From the NCBI GenBank assembly GCA_051861445.1, contig JBHYCS010000001.1, positions 220,127 to 284,126 on the forward strand: a stretch of 64,000 nucleotides of DNA, in the 5' to 3' direction. The stretch comes from Parasediminibacterium sp051861445. Lineage in GTDB: Bacteria; Bacteroidota; Bacteroidia; Chitinophagales; Chitinophagaceae. Positions 52,332-61,191 of the stretch are shown here, in pieces; positions within the stretch are counted from its first letter, which is position 1, and each line of letters starts with the position of its first letter. A program made the position numbers and the translations under genes. Under the pieces are notes generated by a model. That model made no database searches. It was not told where the DNA came from and saw nothing but the letters and a program-made list of their open reading frames with translations.

Positions 52332-53609
52332 ATGTCATTAGAACAAGCATTATATCATATCACAGGCGTAGAACAATTGGCAGATGTAAACAGCGATGAT
52401 TTGTTGGCATTGGCAAATAACTATCCCTATTTTGCACCAACACAATTTTTATTGGGTTTAAAACTAAAAACAGAAGGTAGTTTTGCACATGTTGCTCAAC
52501 TACAAAAATCTCTCATGTATTTTAGTAACCCCATGTGGATGCATTTGCAATTAGCAGAAACAAGCATTTTTGAAGATATTTTGTCTAATGAAGAAAATAA
52601 GACAGTTGAAGCAAAAAGCACTATAACAAATTATACAATACCTTATACATCCTCTTCAACAAGCAACGAAGATTTATTTAAACCAGCTTTTGATAATGAG
52701 GAAGTGGAAGCAGGTTTTACATTCCCCTCATTTCAAGAAGAAAAAGAAGTAGAAGCAGGTTTTAAGTTTCCATCTGCTGATACAGAAGCGGCTTCAACGC
52801 ATGAATCTGTGTCAACACCCAATCAAGAAGAATCTTTATTGCAAAATCCTGTTTTCGAAACCAATAATTTCAATGCTTCTACTACTAACAAATTAGAAAT
52901 ACCAACTTTAGAATCGGTACGAGAACTGTTAGAAGGAAAAAAAGCGACTGTAAAAGCTACCAGTTCAATTGTTTCAGAAACAAAGGAATCTACGATTTCA
53001 AATAACGCATCTACTACTCCAATTCCATCATACACTTTCAAAGGTTTTGGAGCAGATGATGATATAAATGGAGCTAATGCAGTTGCCATTAGTGAAGCGG
53101 CTTACCATCAAGATGAAGCTGAAGAAATAGATGAGCAAAACAACGATTCGAGTGTAGATTTTACCAATAATATTTCTTCTGTGCTCACCAACCAATTGGT
53201 AGATTTTAACAAGCCAATAGAAAAAGATACCAAGTTAGAGTTTGAAAATGAAGCTTTGCACACGGTAGATTATTTTGCTGCATTAGGTATAAAAATAGAT
53301 TTAACCAAGCAACCACAAGATAAACTTACCGTTCAACTTAGGCGTTTTACAGATTGGTTAAAACAAATGAAAAATGTAAACCCAAATCCACAAGATTTAG
53401 GTACAGATCCCGAGCTAGAAAAAGCGATACAAAATATTGCTAAAACGTCTATTGAAGCAAGAGAAATTGTAACAGAAACAATGGCTGACGTATTTATTAA
53501 ACAAGGTAAGGTGGATAAGGCAATTCAGCTATATATAAAATTAAGTTTTTTAGATCCTCATAAATCCACTTATTTTGCCAATCGAATTCAACAATTAAAA
53601 GGAATATAA
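52332..53609 (+). CDS. TPR-containing protein of the lptE-secG operon
   Basis: From the ATG at 52332 this is a 425-residue protein of unknown role. The N-terminal 85 residues are helical (MSLEQALYHITGVEQLADVN), the middle (about 90-280) is a low-complexity Ser/Thr/Glu-rich linker with two EVEAGF-FPS repeats, and the C-terminus has a degenerate TPR-like helix pair (MADVFIKQGKVDKAIQLYIK). No signal peptide is visible. It is regularly found between lptE and secG in Bacteroidota. A TTG start at 52314 is possible but adds only six residues. Confidence 0.8.
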   Translation: MSLEQALYHITGVEQLADVNSDDLLALANNYPYFAPTQFLLGLKLKTEGSFAHVAQLQKSLMYFSNPMWMHLQLAETSIFEDILSNEENKTVEAKSTITNYTIPYTSSSTSNEDLFKPAFDNEEVEAGFTFPSFQEEKEVEAGFKFPSADTEAASTHESVSTPNQEESLLQNPVFETNNFNASTTNKLEIPTLESVRELLEGKKATVKATSSIVSETKESTISNNASTTPIPSYTFKGFGADDDINGANAVAISEAAYHQDEAEEIDEQNNDSSVDFTNNISSVLTNQLVDFNKPIEKDTKLEFENEALHTVDYFAALGIKIDLTKQPQDKLTVQLRRFTDWLKQMKNVNPNPQDLGTDPELEKAIQNIAKTSIEAREIVTETMADVFIKQGKVDKAIQLYIKLSFLDPHKSTYFANRIQQLKGI

Positions 53610-53613
53610 AATT

Positions 53614-53955
53614 ATGGTTTATTTATTTTTAGCATTAATAGTTATTGCTTCTATAGCATTGGGTTTTATTGTTTTGGTTCAAAATCCAAAAGGTGGCGGA
53701 CTTGCAGGTAATGTAGGTGGTTTAGGAAATCAAGTAATGGGTGTTAAACAAACAACCGATGTTTTAGAAAAAGGAACATGGTTATTTGCTGGCATTATTG
53801 CAGTTTTAGCCTTAACCTCTACCCTATTTTTAAAAGGTGGTGTAAGCAGCAAAACGAATGACTCGTTAATTAATAAAATTAATACCAATGGTGCTGCACC
53901 TGCACCTCAGCAAACTGCTCCTGCAAATACAACTACCGTTCCAGCTACCAAGTAA
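53614..53955 (+). CDS. secG: Preprotein translocase subunit SecG
   Basis: This 113-residue protein has two membrane helices (about 2-20 and 52-70) around the SecG signature LVQNPKGGGLAGNVGG (about 24-39), followed by MGVKQTTDVLEKGTWLFA. A Pro/Ala/Thr-rich tail closes it, longer than in E. coli SecG and usual for the phylum. SecG aids the SecYEG channel in export. It starts four bases after the TPR gene and is the last gene before a terminator. Confidence 0.93.
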   Translation: MVYLFLALIVIASIALGFIVLVQNPKGGGLAGNVGGLGNQVMGVKQTTDVLEKGTWLFAGIIAVLALTSTLFLKGGVSSKTNDSLINKINTNGAAPAPQQTAPANTTTVPATK

Positions 53956-53977
53956 TTAAAATTATGTACAACAATAC

Positions 53978-54008
53978 AAAAAAGCTAACTCAAAAGGTTG
54001 GCTTTTTT
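53978..54008 (+). terminator. Terminator of the miaB-secG operon
   Basis: AAAAAAGCTAAC and GTTGGCTTTTTT form a 12-base stem (one G-T pair) with a seven-base loop and a T run. It starts 23 bases past the secG stop. Confidence 0.88.
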
Positions 54009-54140
54009 ATTGGAGTAAACTTTCCAACTATAACTACTAGATTCTAAAAACGAACATTCGTCAATTATTTTAAAAAATTGTCTAGAAAAGAAAAAAGCAG
54101 TATAGATAAACCCATTTAGAAGCCTTTTATAAATAAAAAA

Positions 54141-54184
54141 AATGTTCATCTCTACTGAAAGGTACGTGTAAAGAGATGAACATT
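54141..54184 (-). terminator. Terminator of the 39-residue membrane micro-ORF
   Basis: AATGTTCATCTCT pairs exactly with AGAGATGAACATT (13 bases) around an 18-base loop. On the minus strand the stem is followed by TTTTTTTATTT. Confidence 0.8.
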
Positions 54185-54208
54185 GCCTGCTTTAAAACTA
54201 GTACAAAA

Positions 54209-54328
54209 CTAGTTAAAGCTACCTGTAAGTAAAAAAACAGCTCCTGCAACTACGGCTACTAAAACCACTGCAATAGCAACGTAGGTAATTGTTTCTTCAC
54301 TTGTTTTGTGGGGATGTGTCTGTTCCAT
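54209..54328 (-). CDS. 39-residue single-helix membrane micro-ORF
   Basis: The frame starts at ATG 54326-54328 and ends with TAG at 54209-54211. The protein starts MEQTHPHKTSEETITYVAIA, with a His/Thr/Glu-rich polar N-terminus, followed by one hydrophobic helix (about 16-34) and a short tail GSFN. It looks like a small inner-membrane protein. A 13-base-stem terminator with a T run follows 24 bases after the stop, which supports real transcription. Similar small proteins occur unannotated in related genomes only as far as I can guess; I name no family. Confidence 0.6.
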   Translation of the reverse strand: MEQTHPHKTSEETITYVAIAVVLVAVVAGAVFLLTGSFN

Positions 54329-54536
54329 GGCAACAAAATTTAAAAGGTGAAAAATGTTAACTCAATTTTTCTCAGATATTGGTTATTACACCAAAGCCAT
54401 GCTGTTATTCTTGTTCAATGGGCTACTTAGCAACGTTGATTTAAAGGTACGTTATTTATATAACAAGTAATTCTTTTTTTACGATAAAAAATTATAAAAA
54501 ATAAAAAAATTGCTTGTAAAAGGAATGAATAAAATA

Positions 54537-55526
54537 TTAAAGTAAAGACATTGCTGTAGCAACAATAGCATCAACATCTTGGTTATTCATGCATTTAAAA
54601 TGCCCTTTAGGACAGGTTTTGGTGCCAAAATTTGAACAAGGTTGACAACCCAAATTGGGCACTATAAAATTGGCATATTTCCCTCCTTGTAAACTAGAGC
54701 CATAATAAGGCTCTACAGCAAGCTTTGGTGAGGTTCCTCCCCAAATGGCCAATACAGGTTTTTGAAAGGCACAAGCAACATAAAGCAATCCAGTATCATG
54801 AGCAATTACCAATTTAGATTGCTGTACAATACTTGCACTTTCGTTTAGAGAAAACTTACCACAGGCATTGTAAATTTTATCAGGATTAATTGAAGCAATT
54901 GCAGCACCTTCAGCAGCGTCTTCTTTACCACCTACTAAAACAATTGGATGATTGATAGCGTTGCATAAAGCTTGCAATTTAGCTACAGGTAATTTTTTGG
55001 TGTAATAAGATGCTCCAATAACAATGGCAATAAATCCAAATCGATGACCAATAGGCAAATCATGTTGTTGCACCTTATCTTTTTCGGTAATAAAATAATC
55101 CAAACCTTTACCATCGTCTTTAAAACCCAGTGGTGCAATTGTATCTAAACAGCGTTGCGTAATGTGTTTATTTGGCATAAAATTTAAGCCCAAACGTGTG
55201 AGTAAAAATTTTTGCCAACTTAATTTTTGATAGGTGTATGCAGAAACTTTTAAGGCTTGCTTAATTCTAAAGGTTCTAAAATTTTTATGCAAATCAATTA
55301 CCACATCAAACTGTTGTTTTTTTAAGGTTGAAATGGTTTCAGCTAAATTTCCATTAAAATAATGAAATTGATGAATATATGGATTGTGTTCAGTAACGGC
55401 TTTAAAAGAAAGTTTGGTTAAAAAATGAATTTCTGCTGTTGGCATTTGCATTTTCATACACCTAAATACAGGCGTTGTTAATACAATATCGCCAATTGAA
55501 GAAAAACGAATTACCAAAATTTTCAT
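54537..55526 (-). CDS. Glycosyltransferase family 9 (heptosyltransferase-like)
   Basis: From the ATG at 55526 this is a 329-residue enzyme: MKILVIRFSSIGDIVLTTP is the N-terminal GT9 signature, followed by VIDLHKNFRTFRIK (about 78-91), HDTGLLYVACAFQKPVLAIWGGT (about 240-262) and a Cys-rich C-terminus (LGCQPCSNFGTKTCPKGHFKCM, about 293-314). GT9 enzymes add heptose or related sugars to lipopolysaccharide core at the inner face of the membrane. In this phylum the donor is often not heptose. It lies upstream of the 39-residue micro-ORF, 208 bases away. Confidence 0.92.
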   Translation of the reverse strand: MKILVIRFSSIGDIVLTTPVFRCMKMQMPTAEIHFLTKLSFKAVTEHNPYIHQFHYFNGNLAETISTLKKQQFDVVIDLHKNFRTFRIKQALKVSAYTYQKLSWQKFLLTRLGLNFMPNKHITQRCLDTIAPLGFKDDGKGLDYFITEKDKVQQHDLPIGHRFGFIAIVIGASYYTKKLPVAKLQALCNAINHPIVLVGGKEDAAEGAAIASINPDKIYNACGKFSLNESASIVQQSKLVIAHDTGLLYVACAFQKPVLAIWGGTSPKLAVEPYYGSSLQGGKYANFIVPNLGCQPCSNFGTKTCPKGHFKCMNNQDVDAIVATAMSLL

Positions 55527-55636
55527 GATTATAAACAGTTTTTCATGGTACGAACGAATACACAATCGTTTTTCTAAGAAAGCGATTGATAAATAAAATT
55601 TTACTCAAGATTTTACTTTTATTATTGCAATGAATA

Positions 55637-55885
55637 ATGAAAAGCAGTATGAGTCAAGAGCCTAGTGCAAATAAAGAACTTTTACTTCAACTTGTAGAAA
55701 TGAAGATGCCATTTGGTAAATACAAAGACAGGCTTTTATATCAATTACCTGTTAGCTATTTAGAATGGTTTCAAAGAAAAGGATTTCCTAAAGGAAAATT
55801 AGGAATGCTTTTACAAACGCTTTATGAAATAAAACTGAATGGACTTGAAGATTTATTAAAACCTTTGATTACCAAAAAATATTAA
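55637..55885 (+). CDS. DUF3820 family protein
   Basis: This 82-residue cytoplasmic protein carries MPFGKYKDRLLYQLPVSYLEWF (about 24-45) and GFPKGKLGMLLQ (about 49-60), the signature of DUF3820. Its biochemical role is not known. The ATG at 55637 and a second at 55649 are both possible; the second fits the conserved part as well. It ends on a TTAA that also contains the stop of the convergent trhO gene. Confidence 0.85.
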   Translation: MKSSMSQEPSANKELLLQLVEMKMPFGKYKDRLLYQLPVSYLEWFQRKGFPKGKLGMLLQTLYEIKLNGLEDLLKPLITKKY

Positions 55886-56922
55886 ACATCTGTATTTAAC
55901 CTTGGTCTTAATCGAACTTTCGATTTATTAAAAATCATCATTCCTTTATCAATGCCAGCACGTATTTTCTTTTGTTCTTCAACTGGCAATTGGTACAAAG
56001 TTTTACATTCTACAGTACAACAACCATCGTATTCTTTAGCACAACTTTCGCACTGAATAAAGAGTAAATGGCAACCATCATTTTTACAATTGGTATGTGT
56101 ATCTGCTGGTTGTCCACATTGATGGCATTTGGCAATTACATCTTCAGTAATTCTTTCTCCCAAACGATTATCGAACACAAAATTCTTTCCAATAAACTTA
56201 CTCTCTAAACCTTCTTTTTGTATTTGTTGAGCATAATTAATAATACCACCTTCTAAATGATACACATTTTTAAACCCTTTGTGTAACATGTAAGCACTTG
56301 CTTTCTCACAACGAATGCCACCGGTACAATACATAATGATGTTTTTATCTTCATTACCTTTCATCATATCAACTGCCATAGGCAATTGCTCTCTAAACGT
56401 ATCAGATGGAATTTCTAGAGCATTTTCGAAATGCCCAACTTCGTATTCATAATGGTTACGCATGTCAATCACAACTGTATCTGGCTGTTTTAGCAATGTA
56501 TTCATTTCAACAGCATTTACATATTTCCCTTTTTGAAACATGTTAAAATGAGGATCATCAATACCATCTGCTACAATTTTTTCCCGAACCTTTATTTTCA
56601 GTACCCAAAAACTTTTTCCATCGTCATCTACAGCAATATTTAGCCGAATATCATTTAACGGTTCTATGCTATACAAATAAGCTTTCATTGCTTCGAAATT
56701 GCTTTCAGGTACACTTATTTGAGCGTTAATACCTTCATTAGCAACATAAATTCTACCAAAAACTTTCAACGCATTTAAATGCAAATACAACTCGTTTCTA
56801 AAAGCTTGTGGATCTTTAATTTCGAAATAATGGTAAAAACTGATGGTGGTTCGTTTTTCCGTTTCTTGCAACATAAGTTGCTTCAACTCTTCGTTGTTCA
56901 CACGATTGTGTAGTACAGGCAT
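55882..56922 (-). CDS. trhO: tRNA uridine(34) hydroxylase TrhO (rhodanese family)
   Basis: From the ATG at 56922 this is a 346-residue protein. It has an N-terminal acylphosphatase-like part (YLHLNALKVFGRIYVANEGINAQIS), a rhodanese domain with VIDMRNHYEYEVGHFENA and the active-site MYCTGGIRCEKASAYM, and a C-terminal zinc-ribbon-like region with many Cys/His (CHQCGQPADTHTNCKNDGCH, then CESCAKEYDGCC). TrhO uses oxygen to make 5-hydroxyuridine at position 34 of tRNA. This longer architecture is the TrhO/YceA type. It overlaps the DUF3820 gene by four bases at their 3' ends. Confidence 0.93.
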   Translation of the reverse strand: MPVLHNRVNNEELKQLMLQETEKRTTISFYHYFEIKDPQAFRNELYLHLNALKVFGRIYVANEGINAQISVPESNFEAMKAYLYSIEPLNDIRLNIAVDDDGKSFWVLKIKVREKIVADGIDDPHFNMFQKGKYVNAVEMNTLLKQPDTVVIDMRNHYEYEVGHFENALEIPSDTFREQLPMAVDMMKGNEDKNIIMYCTGGIRCEKASAYMLHKGFKNVYHLEGGIINYAQQIQKEGLESKFIGKNFVFDNRLGERITEDVIAKCHQCGQPADTHTNCKNDGCHLLFIQCESCAKEYDGCCTVECKTLYQLPVEEQKKIRAGIDKGMMIFNKSKVRLRPRLNTDV

Positions 56923-57108
56923 GGTTATCAATTTTAAAAACCCGTTTGCAGGACAGGTAAAATTTGGCTACAAAAGTAAGCAAGACAAATAAATTAATCA
57001 CATGAAAAATAAAACACCACAGAGATTGTTTTTTACTTAAGCAATTAAAAATTTAATAAGCAGCAATCAATAGAAAGCGTTAATAACCAATAAAATGATG
57101 CATTCCCT

Positions 57109-57116
57109 TACTTTTG
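57109..57116 (+). promoter_or_regulatory. -7 box immediately before the tgt start codon
   Basis: TACTTTTG matches TAnnTTTG and ends four bases before the ATG at 57121. The transcript would start at or next to the A of the start codon, so the mRNA may be leaderless. No TTG at -33 is seen at the usual distance. Confidence 0.5.
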
Positions 57117-57120
57117 TCGA

Positions 57121-58260
57121 ATGGCTGCACTTACATTTTCATTACAACATACCGATACAAATTCGAAGGCAAGATCTGGAGAAATTACAACAGATCATGG
57201 AACAATTCAAACACCTATTTTCATGCCTGTTGGCACTGTTGGTAGCGTAAAAGCAGTTACACAACAACAACTAAAACAAGAAGTAAAAGCTCAAATAATT
57301 TTAGGCAATACCTATCATTTATATTTAAGACCAGGCATCGATGTGCTTGAAGCAGCAGGTGGATTGCATCAGTTTAATGGTTGGCATCAACCTGTATTAA
57401 CAGATAGTGGTGGTTATCAGGTTTTTTCATTAGCGGCAAATAGAAAAATTACTGAAGAAGGTGTTGTTTTTCAAAGCCATATAGATGGAAGTAAACACTT
57501 ATTTTCTCCCGAAAAAGTGATGGATATTCAACGAAGTATTGGTGCAGATATTATTATGGCTTTTGATGAATGTCCACCCTATCCTAGCGAATATGGCTAT
57601 GCAAAAAAAAGCATGGAATTAACACACAGATGGTTAGATAGATGTTTTAAACGATTGGCTGAAACACCTGATAAATATGGCTATACACAAAACTTGTTTC
57701 CGATTGTTCAAGGCAGTACCTATAAAGATTTACGCACTGCATCTGCCGAATACATTGCCAATTGCAATGCTACAGGCAACGCCATTGGTGGATTGAGTGT
57801 TGGTGAACCAGAAGAAATGATGTATGAATTTACAGATGTATGTTGTTCTATTTTACCAGAACAAAAACCAAGATATTTAATGGGTGTTGGTACGCCTTGG
57901 AATATTCTTGAAAATATTGCTTTAGGTGTAGACATGTTCGATTGTGTTATGCCTACAAGAAATGGTAGAAATGGAATGTTGTTTACATCAAAAGGCATCA
58001 TTAATATTCGAAATAAAAAATGGGCTACTGATTTTTCTTGTATTGATGATGGATTTGAATGTGAAACAAGTAACTATTATTCAAAAGCCTATGTAAGGCA
58101 TTTGTTTATAGCCAATGAAATATTTGCATTACAAATTGCTAGTATTCACAACCTTTCATTTTATTTATGGTTGGTAAAAGAAGCTAGAAAACAGATTGTA
58201 AACAATACTTTTAATAGTTGGAAAAATGAAATGATACCCATTTTAAAACAACGTTTATAG
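57121..58260 (+). CDS. tgt: Queuine tRNA-ribosyltransferase Tgt
   Basis: This 379-residue TIM-barrel enzyme has the catalytic motifs LTDSGGYQVFSLA (about 92-104) and FDCVMPTRNGRNGMLF (about 278-293) and the substrate region GGLSVGEPEEMMYE. It swaps guanine 34 of tRNA for preQ1, before QueA. Oddly, the zinc site, CxCxxC with a later His in E. coli, is not intact: this region reads SCIDDGFECETSNYYS with Cys307 and Cys314, while IHNL, with the His, remains. The start at 57121 is supported by the position of the -7 box. Confidence 0.96.
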   Translation: MAALTFSLQHTDTNSKARSGEITTDHGTIQTPIFMPVGTVGSVKAVTQQQLKQEVKAQIILGNTYHLYLRPGIDVLEAAGGLHQFNGWHQPVLTDSGGYQVFSLAANRKITEEGVVFQSHIDGSKHLFSPEKVMDIQRSIGADIIMAFDECPPYPSEYGYAKKSMELTHRWLDRCFKRLAETPDKYGYTQNLFPIVQGSTYKDLRTASAEYIANCNATGNAIGGLSVGEPEEMMYEFTDVCCSILPEQKPRYLMGVGTPWNILENIALGVDMFDCVMPTRNGRNGMLFTSKGIINIRNKKWATDFSCIDDGFECETSNYYSKAYVRHLFIANEIFALQIASIHNLSFYLWLVKEARKQIVNNTFNSWKNEMIPILKQRL

Positions 58261-58415
58261 CTTTTTCCTAGAACCCAAAAATCAGTTTTGTGGAAAAGCC
58301 GAAAGCTTATTTTTATTTATACACGAACACAATAGATACTTCTTTATTAAAAATGAGAGCGGTACTTTTACAATACTTACTAATCTCTATATCTATTGAA
58401 TTCCGAAAAATTCGT

Positions 58416-58442
58416 ACATCCTTTTATAAGGATGTTTTTTTT
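58416..58442 (+). terminator. Terminator downstream of tgt
   Basis: ACATCCTT and AAGGATGT form an eight-base stem with a TTAT loop, followed by eight T. It is 155 bases after the tgt stop; no gene lies between. Confidence 0.75.
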
Positions 58443-58495
58443 GCCCGTATCCTTCCTATATACAATCATTATATTTTTCTTCACAAGCTAAACCC

Positions 58496-58524
58496 TTGTT
58501 TTAAAACTGTGGCATTTATATTTG
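58496..58524 (+). promoter_or_regulatory. Promoter of the LptF/G-like gene
   Basis: TTG (58496-58498), an 18-base spacer, then TATATTTG (58517-58524), matching TAnnTTTG. The ATG at 58540 is 16 bases downstream. Confidence 0.65.
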
Positions 58525-58539
58525 CAATCATAGCTAACA

Positions 58540-59634
58540 ATGAAGAAACTAGATTGGTATATATTAAAAAACTTTCTCACCACATTTTTCTTTGCAATAT
58601 TCTTATTTGCAGTAATTGCTGTGGTAATTGATGCTAGCGAAAAAGCCGACAATTTTGTAAAATCTCAATTGAGTTTTTATAGATTAATTACCGATTATTA
58701 TTACGGTTTTATTCCTCACATCATTGCATTGTTGTTTCCATTATTTGTATTTATTGCCGTAATATTTTTTACTTCAAAAATGGCTGGCAGAACAGAAATC
58801 ATTGCCATTTTAGCAAGTGGCACAACCTACAACCGTTGGCTTAGGCCTTATTGGATTGGCGGAAGTTTATTGGGATTAATGCTTTGGCTAGCCAACCAAT
58901 ATGTTATTCCACAAGCCAATCAAATTCGTAGCAGTTTTGAAGCAAGATATGTTGATAGAGATAATACCTACAATGCTTTAACAAACAATACCAACAACAA
59001 TATTTATTTTAAAATAGACTCGTTTACTTATGCAGGTGTTCAAAACTATGATACACTTACCAAAAGAGGCGGTCCATTTTTCATGCATCGAATCGAAAAA
59101 AATAAGGTTGTAAAAAATGTACGAGCAGAAAGTATTCAATGGGATACTGCTACCAAAAAATGGCGACTAGAAAACATTGTTAGCAGAAAATTATTACCTG
59201 TTAATGAAATAGTAGACTTACAGTTTGTGCAACAAATGAATTTTAACTTTAGACCGTTAGACCTAAGCAGAGATAAGTATACAAAAGATAAATTAAACAC
59301 TCCTGAATTAGACAGATTTATTGAACTTGAAGAATTAAGAGGCTCTGAAGGTTTAAACGACTTAAAAGTAGAACGTTATAGAAGAGATGCCACCGCTGTA
59401 ACTGTTTTATTACTCACACTTATTGGAGCAATTGTAGCAGGCAGAAAAGTTAGAGGAGGCAGTGGTGTGCATTTAGCTGTAGGCTTTATCACCGCAGCAA
59501 CATTTATCATTACCGATCGTTTTTCAACCATTTTTTCTACAAAGGGTAATTTACCACCGATTGTTGCCGCTTGGATACCTAATGCTATTTTCGTTTTTGT
59601 AATTATTTATTTACACAAAAAAGCTCCTAAATAA
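58540..59634 (+). CDS. LptF/LptG family lipopolysaccharide export permease
   Basis: This 364-residue YjgP/YjgQ-type protein has six predicted membrane helices, three on each side of a periplasmic jellyroll-like domain (about 130-260). The N-terminal KKLDWYILKNFLTTFFFAI and the coupling segment MAGRTEIIAILASGTTYNRWLRP (about 82-104) are diagnostic. It acts with LptB and a partner to draw lipopolysaccharide from the inner membrane towards LptC/LptA. Whether it is LptF or LptG cannot be told from one copy. LptE of the same pathway is encoded at 51775-52308. Confidence 0.92.
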   Translation: MKKLDWYILKNFLTTFFFAIFLFAVIAVVIDASEKADNFVKSQLSFYRLITDYYYGFIPHIIALLFPLFVFIAVIFFTSKMAGRTEIIAILASGTTYNRWLRPYWIGGSLLGLMLWLANQYVIPQANQIRSSFEARYVDRDNTYNALTNNTNNNIYFKIDSFTYAGVQNYDTLTKRGGPFFMHRIEKNKVVKNVRAESIQWDTATKKWRLENIVSRKLLPVNEIVDLQFVQQMNFNFRPLDLSRDKYTKDKLNTPELDRFIELEELRGSEGLNDLKVERYRRDATAVTVLLLTLIGAIVAGRKVRGGSGVHLAVGFITAATFIITDRFSTIFSTKGNLPPIVAAWIPNAIFVFVIIYLHKKAPK

Positions 59635-59787
59635 TAAATTACTAAACCATTTTTAAGGGCATGATTGAGCATGATGGTTTATTCAATCATTACAATTAGC
59701 TTCGAATTTTTCATTGTTTTTCAACTCAAGATCAAGTAAAAACACAATAGTTAAAACAGATTTAAGAATTGTATTTATTGTAGCTAT

Positions 59788-61170
59788 ATGAAATCGATGC
59801 CCGTAGTTGCCATTTTTGATATTGGCAAAACCAACAAGAAATTTTTTTGCTTTGATGAAAATTATCAAATTGTATTAGAACGTAGCAAACAATTTGAAGA
59901 AATAGTTGATGAAGATGGTGATACTTGTGAAAATATATCTGCACTTTCAGAATGGGTTATAAAAACCTTAGATGATGTACTAGAAATTAAAAAGCTACAA
60001 ATAAAAGCTATTAACTTTTCTACTTACGGGGCTAGTTTTGTTTATATCAATAAAGAAGGAACAGTAATTGCACCACTATATAATTATTTAAAAACTTACC
60101 CATCAAACCTTCAGCATTCATTTTACTTAAAATATGGCGGTGAAGCATTAATTTCTTGCGAAACCGCCTCTCCTGTTTTGGGAAATTTAAATGCAGGAAT
60201 GCAGTTATATAGAATAAAAAAGGAGAAACCATTCATATTTGAATCTTTAGAATATGCTTTGCATTTACCTCAATTTATTCAGTTTTTAATTACTAAAAAA
60301 CCTTGTAGCGATATTACAAGTATTGGTTGTCATACTCAACTATGGGATTTTACAAAAAACCAATATCATTCTTGGGTTGAACAAGAACAATTGATAAATA
60401 AACTTGCTCCTATTGTTGCTACCAATCAAACCACAACTATTGAATACAAAAATAAATCAATGCAAGTTGGTACAGGCTTACACGATAGTTCAGCAGCTTT
60501 AATTCCCTACTTAGCTGTGTTTAATGAACCATTCGTTTTAATTTCTACAGGCACATGGTGCATTACACTTAATCCGTTTAACCATATACCACTTACTCCA
60601 GAAGAATTGCAGCTAGATTGTTTGTGCTATATGACCTATCAAGGAAAACCAGTAAAAGCATCTAGATTATTTGCTGGTTACGAACATGAACAACAAATAA
60701 AACATTTAGCCCATCATTTTAAAAAAACAGTAGACTTTTACAAAAAAGTAAAGTATGATGATGATATTGCAAAAAAATTAAAATCCAATATACATTTTAG
60801 TTCAGAAACGCAGAAAGCATCTTTAAAACAATCCGCTTTTTCAACCAGAGACTTAAATAGTTTCGGCTGTTATGAAGAGGCTTACCATTGTTTAATTGCC
60901 GACATCATGCAGCAGCAACTGTTTTCTACCAATTTGGTAATTAAAAACACCAATGTGAAAAGAATTTTTGTAGATGGTGGATTTAGTAAGAATACCATTT
61001 ATATGCATATGCTTTCTGAAGCTTTTCCAGATATCGAAGTTTTTGCTGCTTCAGTTGCACAAGCAACTGCAATTGGTGCGGCATTAGCCATTCATACCGA
61101 ATGGAACGAAAAAAATATTCCCGGTAATTTGATTGATTTAAAGTTTTATGCTCAACTTGCAAGCAAGTAA
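59788..61170 (+). CDS. FGGY family carbohydrate kinase (rhamnulokinase or fuculokinase-like)
   Basis: This 460-residue kinase begins with the phosphate-1 motif VAIFDIGKTNKKFF (about 7-20). GLHDSSAALIPYL (near 232) and LISTGTWCITLNPF (near 252) are shared with rhamnulokinases and L-fuculokinases, and VDGGFSKN (near 395) with ATAIGAAL (near 430) completes the FGGY C-terminal domain. It should phosphorylate a ketose. No isomerase or aldolase gene is nearby, so the exact sugar is unknown. It is followed within 21 bases by an aldo/keto reductase gene. Confidence 0.88.
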   Translation: MKSMPVVAIFDIGKTNKKFFCFDENYQIVLERSKQFEEIVDEDGDTCENISALSEWVIKTLDDVLEIKKLQIKAINFSTYGASFVYINKEGTVIAPLYNYLKTYPSNLQHSFYLKYGGEALISCETASPVLGNLNAGMQLYRIKKEKPFIFESLEYALHLPQFIQFLITKKPCSDITSIGCHTQLWDFTKNQYHSWVEQEQLINKLAPIVATNQTTTIEYKNKSMQVGTGLHDSSAALIPYLAVFNEPFVLISTGTWCITLNPFNHIPLTPEELQLDCLCYMTYQGKPVKASRLFAGYEHEQQIKHLAHHFKKTVDFYKKVKYDDDIAKKLKSNIHFSSETQKASLKQSAFSTRDLNSFGCYEEAYHCLIADIMQQQLFSTNLVIKNTNVKRIFVDGGFSKNTIYMHMLSEAFPDIEVFAASVAQATAIGAALAIHTEWNEKNIPGNLIDLKFYAQLASK

Positions 61171-61191
61171 CTTTAATGAAAAACGTTTTTT

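Noticed and set aside
54354..54470. 38-residue plus-strand frame preceded by AAAAGGTGAAAA
   Set aside because: The upstream purines look like a ribosome-binding site, but this phylum rarely relies on them and the protein shows no clear domain. It is a weak candidate only.
58290..58631. 113-residue plus-strand frame between tgt and the LptF/G-like gene
   Set aside because: It uses a GTG start, runs through the tgt terminator and promoter, and overlaps 92 bases of the permease gene in another frame.
59643..59682. TAAACCAT ... ATGGTTTA inverted pair after the LptF/G-like gene
   Set aside because: The stem is short with a loop of over 20 bases and no T run, so I do not call a terminator.
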